From: Bacillus cereus ATCC 14579
Lineage (GTDB): Bacteria; Bacillota; Bacilli; Bacillales; Bacillaceae_G
Direction of reading: 5' to 3'
Assembly (NCBI RefSeq): GCF_000007825.1
Contig: NC_004722.1
Location: 4,132,501-4,196,500 of the forward strand
Length of the DNA: 64,000 nt
Shown: positions 43,797 to 52,511 of the stretch, piece by piece
Layout of the letters: each line of letters starts with the position of its first letter
Numbering within the stretch: position 1 is the first letter of the stretch
The notes under the pieces: model-generated
Seen by the model: only the letters and a program-made list of their open reading frames with translations
What the model was told of the DNA's origin: nothing
Databases searched by the model: none
Translations under genes and position numbers: made by a program

Positions 43797-44897
43797 TTAC
43801 TTTGAACGTTTGTAAAATGGTGTTGGAACAACTACTGCTTTGACGCGTTTATTACGAATTTCAATTTCTACTTCTGTATCAACTGCTGCGTATTTTACAT
43901 CAATTAGTGCTAAACCAATGCTTTTCTTTAACGTTGGAGATTGTGTACCACTTGTTACTTCCCCAATTTTTTCTTCACCAATAAATACAGGGTAATGCGT
44001 ACGAGGAATTCCACGTTCGATTACTTCGATGCCGACTAATTTACGAGGCGCACCGTTTTCTTTTTGCTCTTTTAACGTTGCTTTTCCAAAGAAGTCTGCT
44101 TCTTTATTTGTTTTTACCGCAAAGCCAATTCCAGCCTCAATCGGTGTAATATCTTTTGATAATTCTTGTCCATAAAGTGGTAATGTTGCTTCGAATCGAA
44201 GTGTATCACGAGCACCTAAACCACATGCTTTTAAGCCCTCTTCTGCTCCAACTTCAAGAAGTTTCTCCCAAAGTTTTGCAGCATCTTCACTCTTACAGTA
44301 AATTTCGAATCCATCTTCACCTGTGTAACCTGTACGAGATACAAGTGCTGGAATTCCGTCTACAAGAATATCGTTTTTAAATTTAAAGAACTTAATTTCT
44401 TTCAAATCTTCTGACACAACTTTTTGTAAAATGCCTTCTGCTTTTGGTCCTTGAATTGCAAGCTGTGCAACTTCACTAGAAACATTGACTACTGTCGCAT
44501 CGCCAATTACATGACTTGCTAACCATTCGTAATCTTTCTCGATATTTGATGCATTGATTACTAATAAATAGTCTTCTTCACCACGTTTGTAGATTAATAA
44601 ATCATCTACTGTACCACCATTTTCGTAGCACATAGCTGTATATTGTGCGCCCCCTACCTTTAAGGTAGATACGTCATTTGTAACAACACGTTGTAAAAAT
44701 GCTAAACTATCTACACCTTTTACTTCAACTTCTCCCATATGAGACACATCGAACAAACCTGCAGCTGTACGTACAGCTTCGTGTTCTTCTTTAATGCTTG
44801 AAAATTGAACTGGTAATTCCCAACCACCGAAGTCGATTGTTTTCCCACCATACTTCGCGTATACATCAAATAACGGTGTACGTTGTAATGTAATCAT
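43797..44897 (-). CDS. gcvT: Aminomethyltransferase (glycine cleavage T protein)
   Basis: Transfers the aminomethyl carbon from lipoyl-GcvH to tetrahydrofolate, releasing ammonia. 366 residues. N-terminal folate-binding GGWELPVQFSSIKEEHEAVR and DVSHMGEVEVKG; the catalytic aspartate lies in VTNDVSTLKVGGAQYTAMCY. C-terminal barrel PFYKRSK. First gene of the operon; its leader (44898-45287) shows no glycine riboswitch that I can recognise. Confidence 0.97.
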   Translation of the reverse strand: MITLQRTPLFDVYAKYGGKTIDFGGWELPVQFSSIKEEHEAVRTAAGLFDVSHMGEVEVKGVDSLAFLQRVVTNDVSTLKVGGAQYTAMCYENGGTVDDLLIYKRGEEDYLLVINASNIEKDYEWLASHVIGDATVVNVSSEVAQLAIQGPKAEGILQKVVSEDLKEIKFFKFKNDILVDGIPALVSRTGYTGEDGFEIYCKSEDAAKLWEKLLEVGAEEGLKACGLGARDTLRFEATLPLYGQELSKDITPIEAGIGFAVKTNKEADFFGKATLKEQKENGAPRKLVGIEVIERGIPRTHYPVFIGEEKIGEVTSGTQSPTLKKSIGLALIDVKYAAVDTEVEIEIRNKRVKAVVVPTPFYKRSK

Positions 44898-45287
44898 GCT
44901 CTCTCCCCCTTATGCTTTGACAAATCAATAAAAGTTGCTTCCCTTTTCTAAACATTTTCATTCTGAAAAGATAGGATATACGGAATCTCATTATATTTTT
45001 TTATGAAAGCGTAAATAAAAAATCACTTTCTTGGATAAAATACGAAAGATTCCACACATTTCACACCATTATCCTAACATCATTCGCTATATTTCATCAA
45101 TATTCTAGCATAAAAAATAATTTAGAATTTTTTATGTTAAAACACAATAAATACAGCTTTTGAGATTTAATACTTTATTATTGTCTATCATATAGCCTTT
45201 AATAACGATAATTATGCCTTCTTTTAAGGCAAATCATCATACATTAAAAAATAATTACTTTAGTTTATAAAAGGTGGGAGAGTTGTA
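44898..45287. other. 390-base divergent intergenic region gcvT/yqhH
   Basis: It carries promoters in both directions. A very AT-rich stretch contains an inverted repeat around 45110-45142 (CATAAAAAATAATTTA / TAGAATTTTTTATG). I looked for the tandem glycine aptamer known upstream of B. subtilis gcvT and saw no GAGAGACC-like core. No open frame of note. Confidence 0.4.
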
Positions 45288-46970
45288 ATGAATGTCGATA
45301 TTTCCGTAGATCGGACATGGCAAAACAATTTTTTAAATAGAATTGACGAAGATGGTCCTTGGACAAACTGGGATTTATATCACTTAGCTTATGAAACAGA
45401 AAAATCGTTACTTGTTCCTACTTTTGATGGACTACAAGCACCGAAACATTTATCCCATTTCACACCGCTTCCGCATCAATTAGAAGTCGCTCAAAATGTG
45501 ATTGAACAAATGAACGGTAAAGCGATTCTAGCAGATGAAGTAGGCCTTGGAAAAACAATCGAAGCTGGACTTATTTTGAAAGAATACATGGTCCGCGGGC
45601 TCGTGAAAAAGGTACTTATACTTGTCCCAGCTTCTCTCGTATCACAATGGGCATACGAACTGAATACAAAGTTTTTCATTCCAGCTGTAGCCCAAAAGAA
45701 AAGCTATTCATGGGAACAAGCCGATGTGATTGTCTCCTCAATTGATACTGCAAAACGTTCACCGCATCGTGATATCGTTTTGAACTTAGAATATGACCTT
45801 ATTATTATCGATGAAGCACATAAACTTAAAAATAATAAAACAAAAAACTATGAATTTGCACAGCGATTAAAAAAGAAATTTTGTTTATTACTAACCGCTA
45901 CTCCTGTTCAAAATAAGATTGATGAAATTTTTAACCTTGTTTCTTTATTAAAACCAGGACATTTAGGCAATCAATCCAACTTTGAAGAATATTACGCTTC
46001 CAAAAATCGCTCAGCCGAATCAGATGAAGACTTAAAAGCTCTCATTAATAAAGTAATGGTGCGAAATAGACGACATAATACCGGTATCGATTGGCCGAAG
46101 AGACATGTACGTACAATTTTTGTTGAGTTTAATGAACAAGAACAAGCTCTATATAATGATATCGAAAATTGGCGAGGACAAGACGCCTTCACATCTGCTT
46201 TCTCATCGTTAACTTTAAAACGGGAAGCATGTAGTAGTCGTGAGGCTGTTTACTATTCATTGAAAAAGCATGTAGAAAAAAGACAGAAAGAAAACGAACA
46301 TTATATAAAAGATCCACATATCGATGTGCTAATGGACAAAATTAATCATATTCCTTTCAACTCAAAAGCAAATAAAGCTCTTGAGCTTATAAAAGAAATT
46401 GACGATAAAGTCGTTATCTTCACAGAATATCGAGCGTCACAAATGTACTTACAATGGTTTTTACAACAACACGGTATTTCTTCCGTTCCATTCCGCGGCG
46501 GGTTTAAACGCGGGAAGAAAGATTGGATGAAGGAGCTTTTCCAAAACCACGCACAAGTATTAATTGCAACTGAAGCTGGTGGTGAAGGGATTAACTTACA
46601 GTTTTGTAGCCATATGATCAATTATGATTTGCCATGGAATCCAATGCGTCTTGAACAAAGAATCGGGCGTATTCACCGTCTCGGTCAAAAGAATGATGTT
46701 CATATTTATAACTTAGCTACAAAGCATACTGTTGAAGAACATATTCTGAAACTGTTATATGAAAAAATCAACTTATTCGAGCGTGTTATCGGTGAACTCG
46801 ATGAAATTTTAACGAGAATTAATATGAAAAACATCGACGCGCACATTCAAGAAATTTTCGCGCAATCAAAAAGCGAAGGTGAAATTAGAATTAAGATGGA
46901 AAACTTAACATCTATTATCGACTTTGCGAAACGAAATGAAGCTGAGGTGCAGGGCTATGCAGCAACATGA
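45288..46970 (+). CDS. yqhH: SNF2-family DEAD/DEAH-box helicase YqhH
   Basis: 560-residue RapA/HepA-like ATPase. Motif I LADEVGLGKTIEAGLILKEY, Ia VLILVPASLVSQW, II LIIIDEAHKLKN, III LLLTATPVQNKIDEIFNL. The C-terminal helicase half has VVIFTEYRASQ, LIATEAGGEGINLQFCSHMI and MRLEQRIGRIHRLGQKNDVH. It is divergent from gcvT and overlaps yqhG by 14 bases, as in B. subtilis. Its cellular role is not established; remodelling of stalled polymerase is inferred from RapA. Confidence 0.93.
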   Translation: MNVDISVDRTWQNNFLNRIDEDGPWTNWDLYHLAYETEKSLLVPTFDGLQAPKHLSHFTPLPHQLEVAQNVIEQMNGKAILADEVGLGKTIEAGLILKEYMVRGLVKKVLILVPASLVSQWAYELNTKFFIPAVAQKKSYSWEQADVIVSSIDTAKRSPHRDIVLNLEYDLIIIDEAHKLKNNKTKNYEFAQRLKKKFCLLLTATPVQNKIDEIFNLVSLLKPGHLGNQSNFEEYYASKNRSAESDEDLKALINKVMVRNRRHNTGIDWPKRHVRTIFVEFNEQEQALYNDIENWRGQDAFTSAFSSLTLKREACSSREAVYYSLKKHVEKRQKENEHYIKDPHIDVLMDKINHIPFNSKANKALELIKEIDDKVVIFTEYRASQMYLQWFLQQHGISSVPFRGGFKRGKKDWMKELFQNHAQVLIATEAGGEGINLQFCSHMINYDLPWNPMRLEQRIGRIHRLGQKNDVHIYNLATKHTVEEHILKLLYEKINLFERVIGELDEILTRINMKNIDAHIQEIFAQSKSEGEIRIKMENLTSIIDFAKRNEAEVQGYAAT

Positions 46971-47754
46971 AATTCATAATTACTTATACAATTTCTTTGA
47001 GGCGAATAACTGTGAAATTTTAGAACGTTCTCCTCATTTACTAGATGTGCAGTTAACAATTGAGATGGATAAATTATTAATGAATCGCCCTTTTTATTGG
47101 CACTATCTTGAGAAAACAGGAGGCGTACCGAATCCGATGCGCCTTACTCTTATTACAAATCCAGAAAATGAAGAAAATGATGGTGAGCTTATTCACTACG
47201 GTTCACCACGTCTACATCAAATTTTCCAAACGACAAAAGAATTAGGCTCATACATACGTTTATATGAGGATGTAAGACATAATGGAGCAACACATACACC
47301 GCTCCACCCTTGGCTCGGTATTAATATAAAAGTTTCCTATCAATGTGATCGAAAAAAAGACATCCTTCACTCGATTGGTATTCATCTCATTTCTGGAACA
47401 ATGATGGCAAACTTTCATGAAACATTAACAAACATTAAACTTACACCAAAAATACCTGATTTTTGTTTTACGCTCTCGCCCATCATTAAACCTCAAAGTG
47501 GTTTACAACGCATAGAAGACGCTTTAAAAAATATAATTGCAGAAGATGACCATACGTGGGCAAAAGAAGCAAGAGTGCGTTGGAATCATGATTTAGACCT
47601 TTTAAACCGTTTTTATGAAGAAAGTGACGAACTTCCTGAGAGCTATGAAATTGAAAAACAAGCTCTGCAAGAACAGTATGAACCACGTATTACAGTGCAA
47701 ATTATTAACGGTGGACTCTTTTATGTTACCGCGAATCATTTTCTATCAAAATAA
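46957..47754 (+). CDS. yqhG: YqhG family protein
   Basis: 265 residues from ATG 46957 (GAGGTG ten bases upstream); the longer frame lies inside yqhH. Core features are LLMNRPFYWHYLEKTGGVPN, GSPRLHQIFQTTKELGSYIR and the C-terminal ITVQIINGGLFYV. No membrane span. It always follows yqhH in Bacillus, so it is probably a partner of that ATPase. Biochemical function unknown. Confidence 0.92.
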   Translation: MQQHEIHNYLYNFFEANNCEILERSPHLLDVQLTIEMDKLLMNRPFYWHYLEKTGGVPNPMRLTLITNPENEENDGELIHYGSPRLHQIFQTTKELGSYIRLYEDVRHNGATHTPLHPWLGINIKVSYQCDRKKDILHSIGIHLISGTMMANFHETLTNIKLTPKIPDFCFTLSPIIKPQSGLQRIEDALKNIIAEDDHTWAKEARVRWNHDLDLLNRFYEESDELPESYEIEKQALQEQYEPRITVQIINGGLFYVTANHFLSK

Positions 47755-47790
47755 AGCTCCTTCTGCTTTAGAAGGAGCTTTATTTCGAGT
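47753..47790. terminator. Bidirectional terminator after yqhG
   Basis: AATAAAGCTCCTTCT-GCTTT-AGAAGGAGCTTTATTT between convergent yqhG and the 43-residue gene. Confidence 0.85.
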
Positions 47791-47921
47791 TACTCTCTAT
47801 CCTCATTACGCTCTTGTTGTTTTTGCTTTGCCATGCGTTTTTGATACGCACGATCCTTCGCGCTCACATGATTTGCATCAGTTGGAAGATTTTCTTTCGA
47901 ACGTCCAATTCCATTGCTCAT
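47790..47921 (-). CDS. 43-residue basic protein, possibly spore-related
   Basis: ATG 47921, AAGGAG eight bases upstream, reads MSNGIGRSKENLPTDANHVS and ends QKQQERNEDRE. It is hydrophilic, rich in Lys/Arg/Gln/Asn and without cysteine or a membrane span, like many minor small acid-soluble spore proteins. That class is a guess from composition. It shares a terminator with yqhG. Confidence 0.6.
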   Translation of the reverse strand: MSNGIGRSKENLPTDANHVSAKDRAYQKRMAKQKQQERNEDRE

Positions 47922-47989
47922 CTTTCCCACTCCTTTTTACGTTTTTCAGAATACATGTTTATTTTCAGCTAGAGTTACAATCCTTATAC

Positions 47990-48022
47990 AAAAAAATAAG
48001 AGCAGCCATTGGCCACTCTTAC
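47990..48022 (-). terminator. Hairpin after the 75-residue gene
   Basis: The minus strand reads GAGTGGCC-AAT-GGCTGCTC (internal mismatches) and TTATTTTTTT; it overlaps the stop codon. Confidence 0.6.
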
Positions 48023-48246
48023 TCGCTCACATATTTTTGAAACATATCATGGATGCCTTTATTTACTAGGTTCGAGATCTGCTCGTCAGATTTATTCGGA
48101 TAACGATCACGCAATCTGATAGATGCCTTCACCATTAAATTTTCTAATACAGAACGGCCACCTTCTCCATAAATAATTTCAGCATATTTAACAAGCCTTC
48201 CATCCTCTACTGTTGCTGGATTATGATTGAAGAAAAATTTACTCAT
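48019..48246 (-). CDS. 75-residue soluble protein, unknown
   Basis: ATG 48246 with GGTGGAG upstream; the longer frame to 48345 has no ribosome-binding site. Sequence landmarks are MSKFFFNHNPATVEDGRLVK, YAEIIYGEGGRSVLENLMVK and LVNKGIHDMFQKYVSE. Predicted helical and charged. Family not recognised. Confidence 0.6.
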   Translation of the reverse strand: MSKFFFNHNPATVEDGRLVKYAEIIYGEGGRSVLENLMVKASIRLRDRYPNKSDEQISNLVNKGIHDMFQKYVSE

Positions 48247-48577
48247 TGTCTCCACCTCTCTCTTTTGATAACGTTTACATTTATATAGATTATTTATGTT
48301 ATTTATTTCACAATATTGTATGCATGTATATTTAATTAGTTTCATTATAAAGCAACATATCGATAGTAAATATGTGATTTTCCGTCCATTTTGTGAACAA
48401 ATTAAAAATGAAAGCGTTTCCTTTATTATATACTAAAAAAACTTACTACGCTAGGGGCAATTTTTTTCAATCTACTACCCCCTCGAAAATTGATATATTT
48501 TTTCTTTTCCCATTAAACCTTATACAATTTTCAGAAATTATATTATAAAATATATGTATGACTTAAGGAGGCTTTGT
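48247..48577. other. 331-base divergent intergenic region
   Basis: AT-rich and without an open frame of note. It holds an exact cre-consensus site (48408-48422) and the promoters of the two divergent genes. Confidence 0.4.
48408..48422. promoter_or_regulatory. Candidate CcpA cre site upstream of the VC0807-like gene
   Basis: ATGAAAGCGTTTCCT fits the consensus WTGNAANCGNWNNCW at every fixed position. It lies about 155 bases upstream of the gene at 48578 and beside a TATA-rich stretch (TATTATATACT). Confidence 0.5.
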
Positions 48578-49210
48578 ATGAATCAAAATAAAAAAGCTAT
48601 ATTAGATCTTGTCTTTTATCTCGTAATCCCATTCCTCATTTGGAAATTTGCAAAACCTTATATCGATCCTTATTACGCGATGTTACTTTCCTCTGTTCCG
48701 GGGATTATTTATACACTGTATACCTTTAAAAAAGAAAAACAGTTTAACGTGACAGGGTTCTTTATTTTAATTACACTCATTTCTAATACAACGGTAGATT
48801 TATTATCTGGGTCAGCTGAACGAATGTTGTGGAATGATGCATATTATCACATCGTACTCGGCATTATCGTCATCTGTACAATTTTTATAAAAAAACCACT
48901 TATGTTATATTTCGCAGCAGATATTGCAGCGCTGCAAGGCCATGATCGCGATAAAAGTCGTGAGCTTTATCGTGATAGTCGTATCTATCCAGCATTGCAA
49001 TATTTAACGTTATTTTTCGGGCTACAATTTATATTAAAAAGCTTTTTAAAAATTTATTTCATCTCTGTTTTTGGTGTAGATGGCTACGGTGAAATGAGAG
49101 CGATTATGACCGCTGTCGGATGGGGCATTTCTATTTGTATCGGAATAGGATTTGTATGGGTGAACAATAAAATACATGCCGTTACGGAAGAACAAGAATC
49201 CGTGCAGTAA
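48578..49210 (+). CDS. VC0807-family membrane protein
   Basis: 210 residues from ATG 48578 (AAGGAGG seven bases upstream). Six predicted membrane spans, among them LDLVFYLVIPFLIWKFAKPY and AMLLSSVPGIIYTLYTFKKE. The layout agrees with the VC0807 family of uncharacterised integral proteins. Monocistronic, with a strong terminator and a possible cre site upstream. Confidence 0.7.
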   Translation: MNQNKKAILDLVFYLVIPFLIWKFAKPYIDPYYAMLLSSVPGIIYTLYTFKKEKQFNVTGFFILITLISNTTVDLLSGSAERMLWNDAYYHIVLGIIVICTIFIKKPLMLYFAADIAALQGHDRDKSRELYRDSRIYPALQYLTLFFGLQFILKSFLKIYFISVFGVDGYGEMRAIMTAVGWGISICIGIGFVWVNNKIHAVTEEQESVQ

Positions 49211-49212
49211 AT

Positions 49213-49250
49213 AAAAATCCCCTAGTGTAATACGACACTAGGGGATTTTT
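49213..49250. terminator. Terminator after the VC0807-like gene
   Basis: AAATCCCCTAGTGT-AATAC-GACACTAGGGGATTTTT, a perfect stem with a T-run. Confidence 0.9.
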
Positions 49251-49275
49251 GATTTGCTAGACATATGACTAAAAT

Positions 49276-49476
49276 TTAACTTGATTTTTTTCTTTTACTT
49301 TTTACATTTCGGTAAAACAAAGCAGCACTCAGCGGCATAACCCCAAACCACTTATTCATAAATGGCTCTTTTTCAGCACGGCGTTGTTCTTTCTTTTGTT
49401 TTCGATCTTCTTTTGGAGCATCCATATACGACACAAACTGCTGCGTCACAAAGCGAACATAATCATTAGTAGACAT
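49276..49476 (-). CDS. yqzE: YqzE family protein
   Basis: 66 residues starting STNDYVRFVTQQFVSYMDAP, followed by a strongly charged KEDRKQKKEQRRAEKE stretch and a hydrophobic C-terminal third (GVMPLSAALFYRN). It matches B. subtilis YqzE in length, start and position near aroK and comG. Function unknown; in B. subtilis it lies at the end of the comG operon and belongs to the competence regulon. Confidence 0.88.
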   Translation of the reverse strand: MSTNDYVRFVTQQFVSYMDAPKEDRKQKKEQRRAEKEPFMNKWFGVMPLSAALFYRNVKSKRKKSS

Positions 49477-49514
49477 ATTATCATCACCTCTACTTGATTA
49501 GTATGTCCACTTTT

Positions 49515-50012
49515 TTATACATTAATCTTTTCCTTTAATTCATTCATAATTTGCTTTACAGACTTATTTGTCGTATCGATATGAATGTGAGCCTCTTCAT
49601 AATAAGCTCGGCGTGATTCAAATTTCGTTACAAATGCATCTATATCTTTCTTTTGAAATAGTGGACGTGTCGTATCTTCACGAAGCCTTTCTGCAATTAC
49701 ATGCGGATCACAATATAAATACACGACAGTTCCGTTCTCTTTCATCCACTTGCGATTTTCCGCTCGTTCAATAATTCCCCCACCAGTTGTAATAATGACA
49801 TTATGGACTGGTAGCGCACGTAACATTTCGCTTTCATATTCCCGAAAAGCCATTTCGCCTTCTTCGGCAAAAATATTTCGAATTGCCTTCTCTTGCTTCT
49901 CTTCGATTTTTTGATCAGTATCTACAACATCCATTTGAAGTTCTTGACTTAATGCTTTTCCAATTGTTGTTTTCCCTGCTCCCATATAACCGGTTATGTA
50001 TATAGATTTCAT
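49515..50012 (-). CDS. aroK: Shikimate kinase
   Basis: Phosphorylates shikimate with ATP. 165 residues from ATG 50012 (GAGAGG upstream). Walker A is ITGYMGAGKTTIGKALSQEL and the shikimate-binding Asp is in DVVDTDQKIEEKQEK. IITTGGGIIERAENR is the conserved glycine triplet, and the lid RLREDTTRPLF is present. It lies between yqzE and the prolyl hydroxylase, a strong terminator on its upstream side. Confidence 0.96.
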   Translation of the reverse strand: MKSIYITGYMGAGKTTIGKALSQELQMDVVDTDQKIEEKQEKAIRNIFAEEGEMAFREYESEMLRALPVHNVIITTGGGIIERAENRKWMKENGTVVYLYCDPHVIAERLREDTTRPLFQKKDIDAFVTKFESRRAYYEEAHIHIDTTNKSVKQIMNELKEKINV

Positions 50013-50082
50013 TTTCTGTCCTCTCAATCGTCATTTATTAATTGTTATTATAACGAAAGATGCTACTTTGTTTAATAAAAAA

Positions 50083-50116
50083 ACGTTTTGTTCTTATACT
50101 ATGAAGAACAAAACGT
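50083..50116 (-). terminator. Terminator of the prolyl hydroxylase gene
   Basis: The minus strand reads ACGTTTTGTTCTTCATAGT then ATAAGAACAAAACGT and TTTTTTT. Confidence 0.85.
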
Positions 50117-50127
50117 AACACTCGCTT

Positions 50128-50778
50128 TTACTTATAAGTACCTCTTCTCACCCACTGCGTTGCAATCCATTTCTCGCCTTTCGTTACAGGTGCCCCTCCA
50201 TGTAACGTAAGCTCATTTAGTGATTGATCTTGATAAAAATACTCAAAGTATACTGCCATTCCTTTTCTAGGATGTACAGAAAGATTTAATTTCGGGAAGT
50301 ACGTTTCCCCGCCTTCTTCTACATCATTTAAGTACATTACAAGCGTACTAATACGATTGTTAGCAGCTGATCTACTATGTTCCGCAAAATAATCATAGTG
50401 TGCTTTATATTGTTGATCCACTTCATAATTTAAAATGTGCAATCCTTCACCATGCGACGCAGGAACATTCATGATAGATGAAATTCGTTTTTCAATCTTT
50501 GAAGTAAGTTTATTGTCTTCCAAAAATGCACCGCTACTTGTTCGAATATCATTTACATCACGTGATGAACCAATTTTAGAACGCTCCATTTTATTTTTAG
50601 ACATTTCAATTAATTCATCACATTCTTCATCACTTAGTACATTTGCTAATACGACAATAAGAGGTTCTTCAAATTTTGAAATAATGTGTATTTCTCTATC
50701 TTCTGTCATAATCGTATTTCCTTTATGATCAAAAATAGTTTGTTCCTTATTTTCACCTATTTGATTGTTGTTTGTCAT
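50128..50778 (-). CDS. Prolyl 4-hydroxylase (2-oxoglutarate/Fe(II) oxygenase)
   Basis: 216 residues from ATG 50778; the longer frame adds a spurious segment. Double-stranded beta-helix fold with the iron triad His and Asp in YKAHYDYFAEH and the distal His in LTLHGGAPVTKGEKW, whose lysine binds 2-oxoglutarate. A homologous B. anthracis enzyme is a prolyl hydroxylase acting on proline-rich peptides; targets there may include collagen-like exosporium proteins or EF-Tu. Here no substrate gene is adjacent. Confidence 0.93.
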   Translation of the reverse strand: MTNNNQIGENKEQTIFDHKGNTIMTEDREIHIISKFEEPLIVVLANVLSDEECDELIEMSKNKMERSKIGSSRDVNDIRTSSGAFLEDNKLTSKIEKRISSIMNVPASHGEGLHILNYEVDQQYKAHYDYFAEHSRSAANNRISTLVMYLNDVEEGGETYFPKLNLSVHPRKGMAVYFEYFYQDQSLNELTLHGGAPVTKGEKWIATQWVRRGTYK

Positions 50779-50952
50779 TTCCCTATTCTCCCTAAAAATA
50801 ATGATTGGATAGCATGAATATATCATATTCTTTCTACCTTTCTCTTTTTTGAGAAAATTTAAACTTTTAATCATTATATTTATCCATTTCTTCTAAAAAA
50901 TCAATTTAATTTACAATAGGAAACCTTGGTTTATTTACATATATTTTACATA

Positions 50953-51324
50953 TTATCCTTCTATCCAATCGACTATTTTCCCATCCTTTTTTCTATACCG
51001 AAAACCTACCGTATAGAAAGCTTCCTGTTTGAGTGTGCACTGCAACGTAACGAGAATTAAATCATTTTCAAAGACATAATTTCCACTCGCTTCTCCCTTT
51101 TCATACTGAAAGAAAAATGTACCTTCTTTTTCTTTTTGCTGTAAATCTTTTTTTATATCTGTAATAGATCGGTTAAGTAATTCATCCAATAAAAACTTTT
51201 GTTCTATTTCTATATAAAATTTTTTATCTGTAAACAACATATTTGTTTCGTATATAAAAAAAGAAGTTAATAAAATAAGAAAGATAATCGTTCCAGGCAT
51301 TGTAAATCCATTTTGCTTTCTCAT
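50953..51324 (-). CDS. comGG: Competence pseudopilin-associated protein ComGG
   Basis: 123 residues. The N-terminal type IV pilin-like segment is MRKQNGFTMPGTIIFLILLT, with cleavage expected after the glycine, though the usual Glu at +5 is replaced. A polar C-terminal domain follows. It overlaps comGF by four bases as last gene of comG. The assignment rests on position and the N-terminus. Confidence 0.9.
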   Translation of the reverse strand: MRKQNGFTMPGTIIFLILLTSFFIYETNMLFTDKKFYIEIEQKFLLDELLNRSITDIKKDLQQKEKEGTFFFQYEKGEASGNYVFENDLILVTLQCTLKQEAFYTVGFRYRKKDGKIVDWIEG

Positions 51325-51791
51325 ACGTTTATTCCTATTTCGCTATATCGCATAACTACACCTTGATATATTTTCCCACTAGGATCTTTCACATTTATAA
51401 TGAGTACATGAGGTGTTAGTTTGTAAGAAACCGTTCCAATATTTTGTAAAACAACTTCCCTCCCGCGCCTATTTACCTTTCTTATAAGACGACTATTCTC
51501 TTTTTCATACGATACTTCACTCCCATTACGCGATCGGAATCGTAAAATACTTTCTCCATTTTCAAATGCTAGCTGTTCTCCAGATGATACTTCACGAAAC
51601 TCCAATTGCATTTGCCCTAAATACACATCCCACTCCCAATCATTTAACCCTTTCGACTGTTTATTTTCCATTTCAATGAAATGTAGGCGGGGAAAGAGCA
51701 AAAAAAATATTGATAATAGAAACAGACATACAATCATTTCTATTAATGAAAAACCAAATTCTAATTTATTTTTTCTCCTACATAAAAGCAT
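51321..51791 (-). CDS. comGF: Competence protein ComGF
   Basis: 156 residues from ATG 51791. Pilin-like membrane segment FGFSLIEMIVCLFLLSIFFL with Glu at +5. The C-terminal domain has LRFRSRNGSEVSYEKENSRL and LTPHVLIINVKDPSGKIYQG. Its start overlaps the end of comGE by 31 bases. Required for the transformation pilus. Confidence 0.9.
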   Translation of the reverse strand: MLLCRRKNKLEFGFSLIEMIVCLFLLSIFFLLFPRLHFIEMENKQSKGLNDWEWDVYLGQMQLEFREVSSGEQLAFENGESILRFRSRNGSEVSYEKENSRLIRKVNRRGREVVLQNIGTVSYKLTPHVLIINVKDPSGKIYQGVVMRYSEIGINV

Positions 51792-52087
51792 TGTTCCATC
51801 ATTCTGTCTTTCACATCTCTCCACACAGTACAAACTTCATTGCCTCCCCAATATGTGTAATACACAATTCCATTTATATTCTTTTCTATTATTCGCTTGT
51901 CTTCATTTCCATACATATATATAGCTGCTTCTTTTTTTAATAATCCAGTTGCCTTATAACGAATTTGTATATTTTTTCTTTCTTGCATAACTAATACTGT
52001 TTGCGGTAGTAGTAACGATACAGCCATCATTAAAACACTTAACGATACAATCATTTCAGCCATTATGGATCCTTTTTGACATTTCAC
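51761..52087 (-). CDS. comGE: Competence pseudopilin ComGE
   Basis: 108 residues from GTG 52087, chosen because it opens a prepilin leader: MKCQKG then SIMAEMIVSLSVLMMAVSLL, with Glu five residues after the cleavage glycine. The frame start at 52129 would bury that motif. The rest is divergent, as usual for ComGE. It overlaps comGD by 32 bases. Confidence 0.86.
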   Translation of the reverse strand: MKCQKGSIMAEMIVSLSVLMMAVSLLLPQTVLVMQERKNIQIRYKATGLLKKEAAIYMYGNEDKRIIEKNINGIVYYTYWGGNEVCTVWRDVKDRMMEQCFYVGEKIN

Positions 52088-52511
52088 GATACGTAAATCT
52101 CCCTCTTCCAAGCTGAAATACAATTTCATATTTATAATTTCGATACGAAATTATAATCGTACCACCTCTATTAATATTTCCACTTGGATTATATGTCATC
52201 GGATTTGGAAACGTATGCAAATCAATTTGTATATCTTCTTCATACTCTCGCTTGACGATATAATACTTTGTACCTGACTCTTTTATAGCATACATATTTC
52301 TATCTTTATGCCAACGTAATGTATAGTGCTTTTGACGGTTTATCGCTAATTGCTGCATATACAAAATATCATTTGAAAACTGTCTCAAAAATTGTTCAAC
52401 TTTTTGTCGCTCGTATAAGGAATGAACACTAAAATACGTAACTATACTTAATACAGAAATAGCAAATAAAACGAGTAACATTTCTAAAAAAGTAAACCCC
52501 TGTTGTTTCAC
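52056..52511 (-). CDS. comGD: Competence pseudopilin ComGD
   Basis: 151 residues from GTG 52511, which overlaps the comGC stop (TTGTGA). Prepilin motif KQQGFTFLEMLLVLFAISVL with the +5 glutamate. The C-terminal part is beta-rich (GGTIIISYRNYKYEIVFQLG). Minor pilin of the DNA-uptake pilus. Confidence 0.93.
   Translation of the reverse strand: MKQQGFTFLEMLLVLFAISVLSIVTYFSVHSLYERQKVEQFLRQFSNDILYMQQLAINRQKHYTLRWHKDRNMYAIKESGTKYYIVKREYEEDIQIDLHTFPNPMTYNPSGNINRGGTIIISYRNYKYEIVFQLGRGRFTYREMSKRIHNG

Noticed and set aside
47615..48040. 141-codon plus-strand frame after yqhG
   Set aside because: It runs through the bidirectional terminator and opposite the 43-residue gene; no ribosome-binding site.
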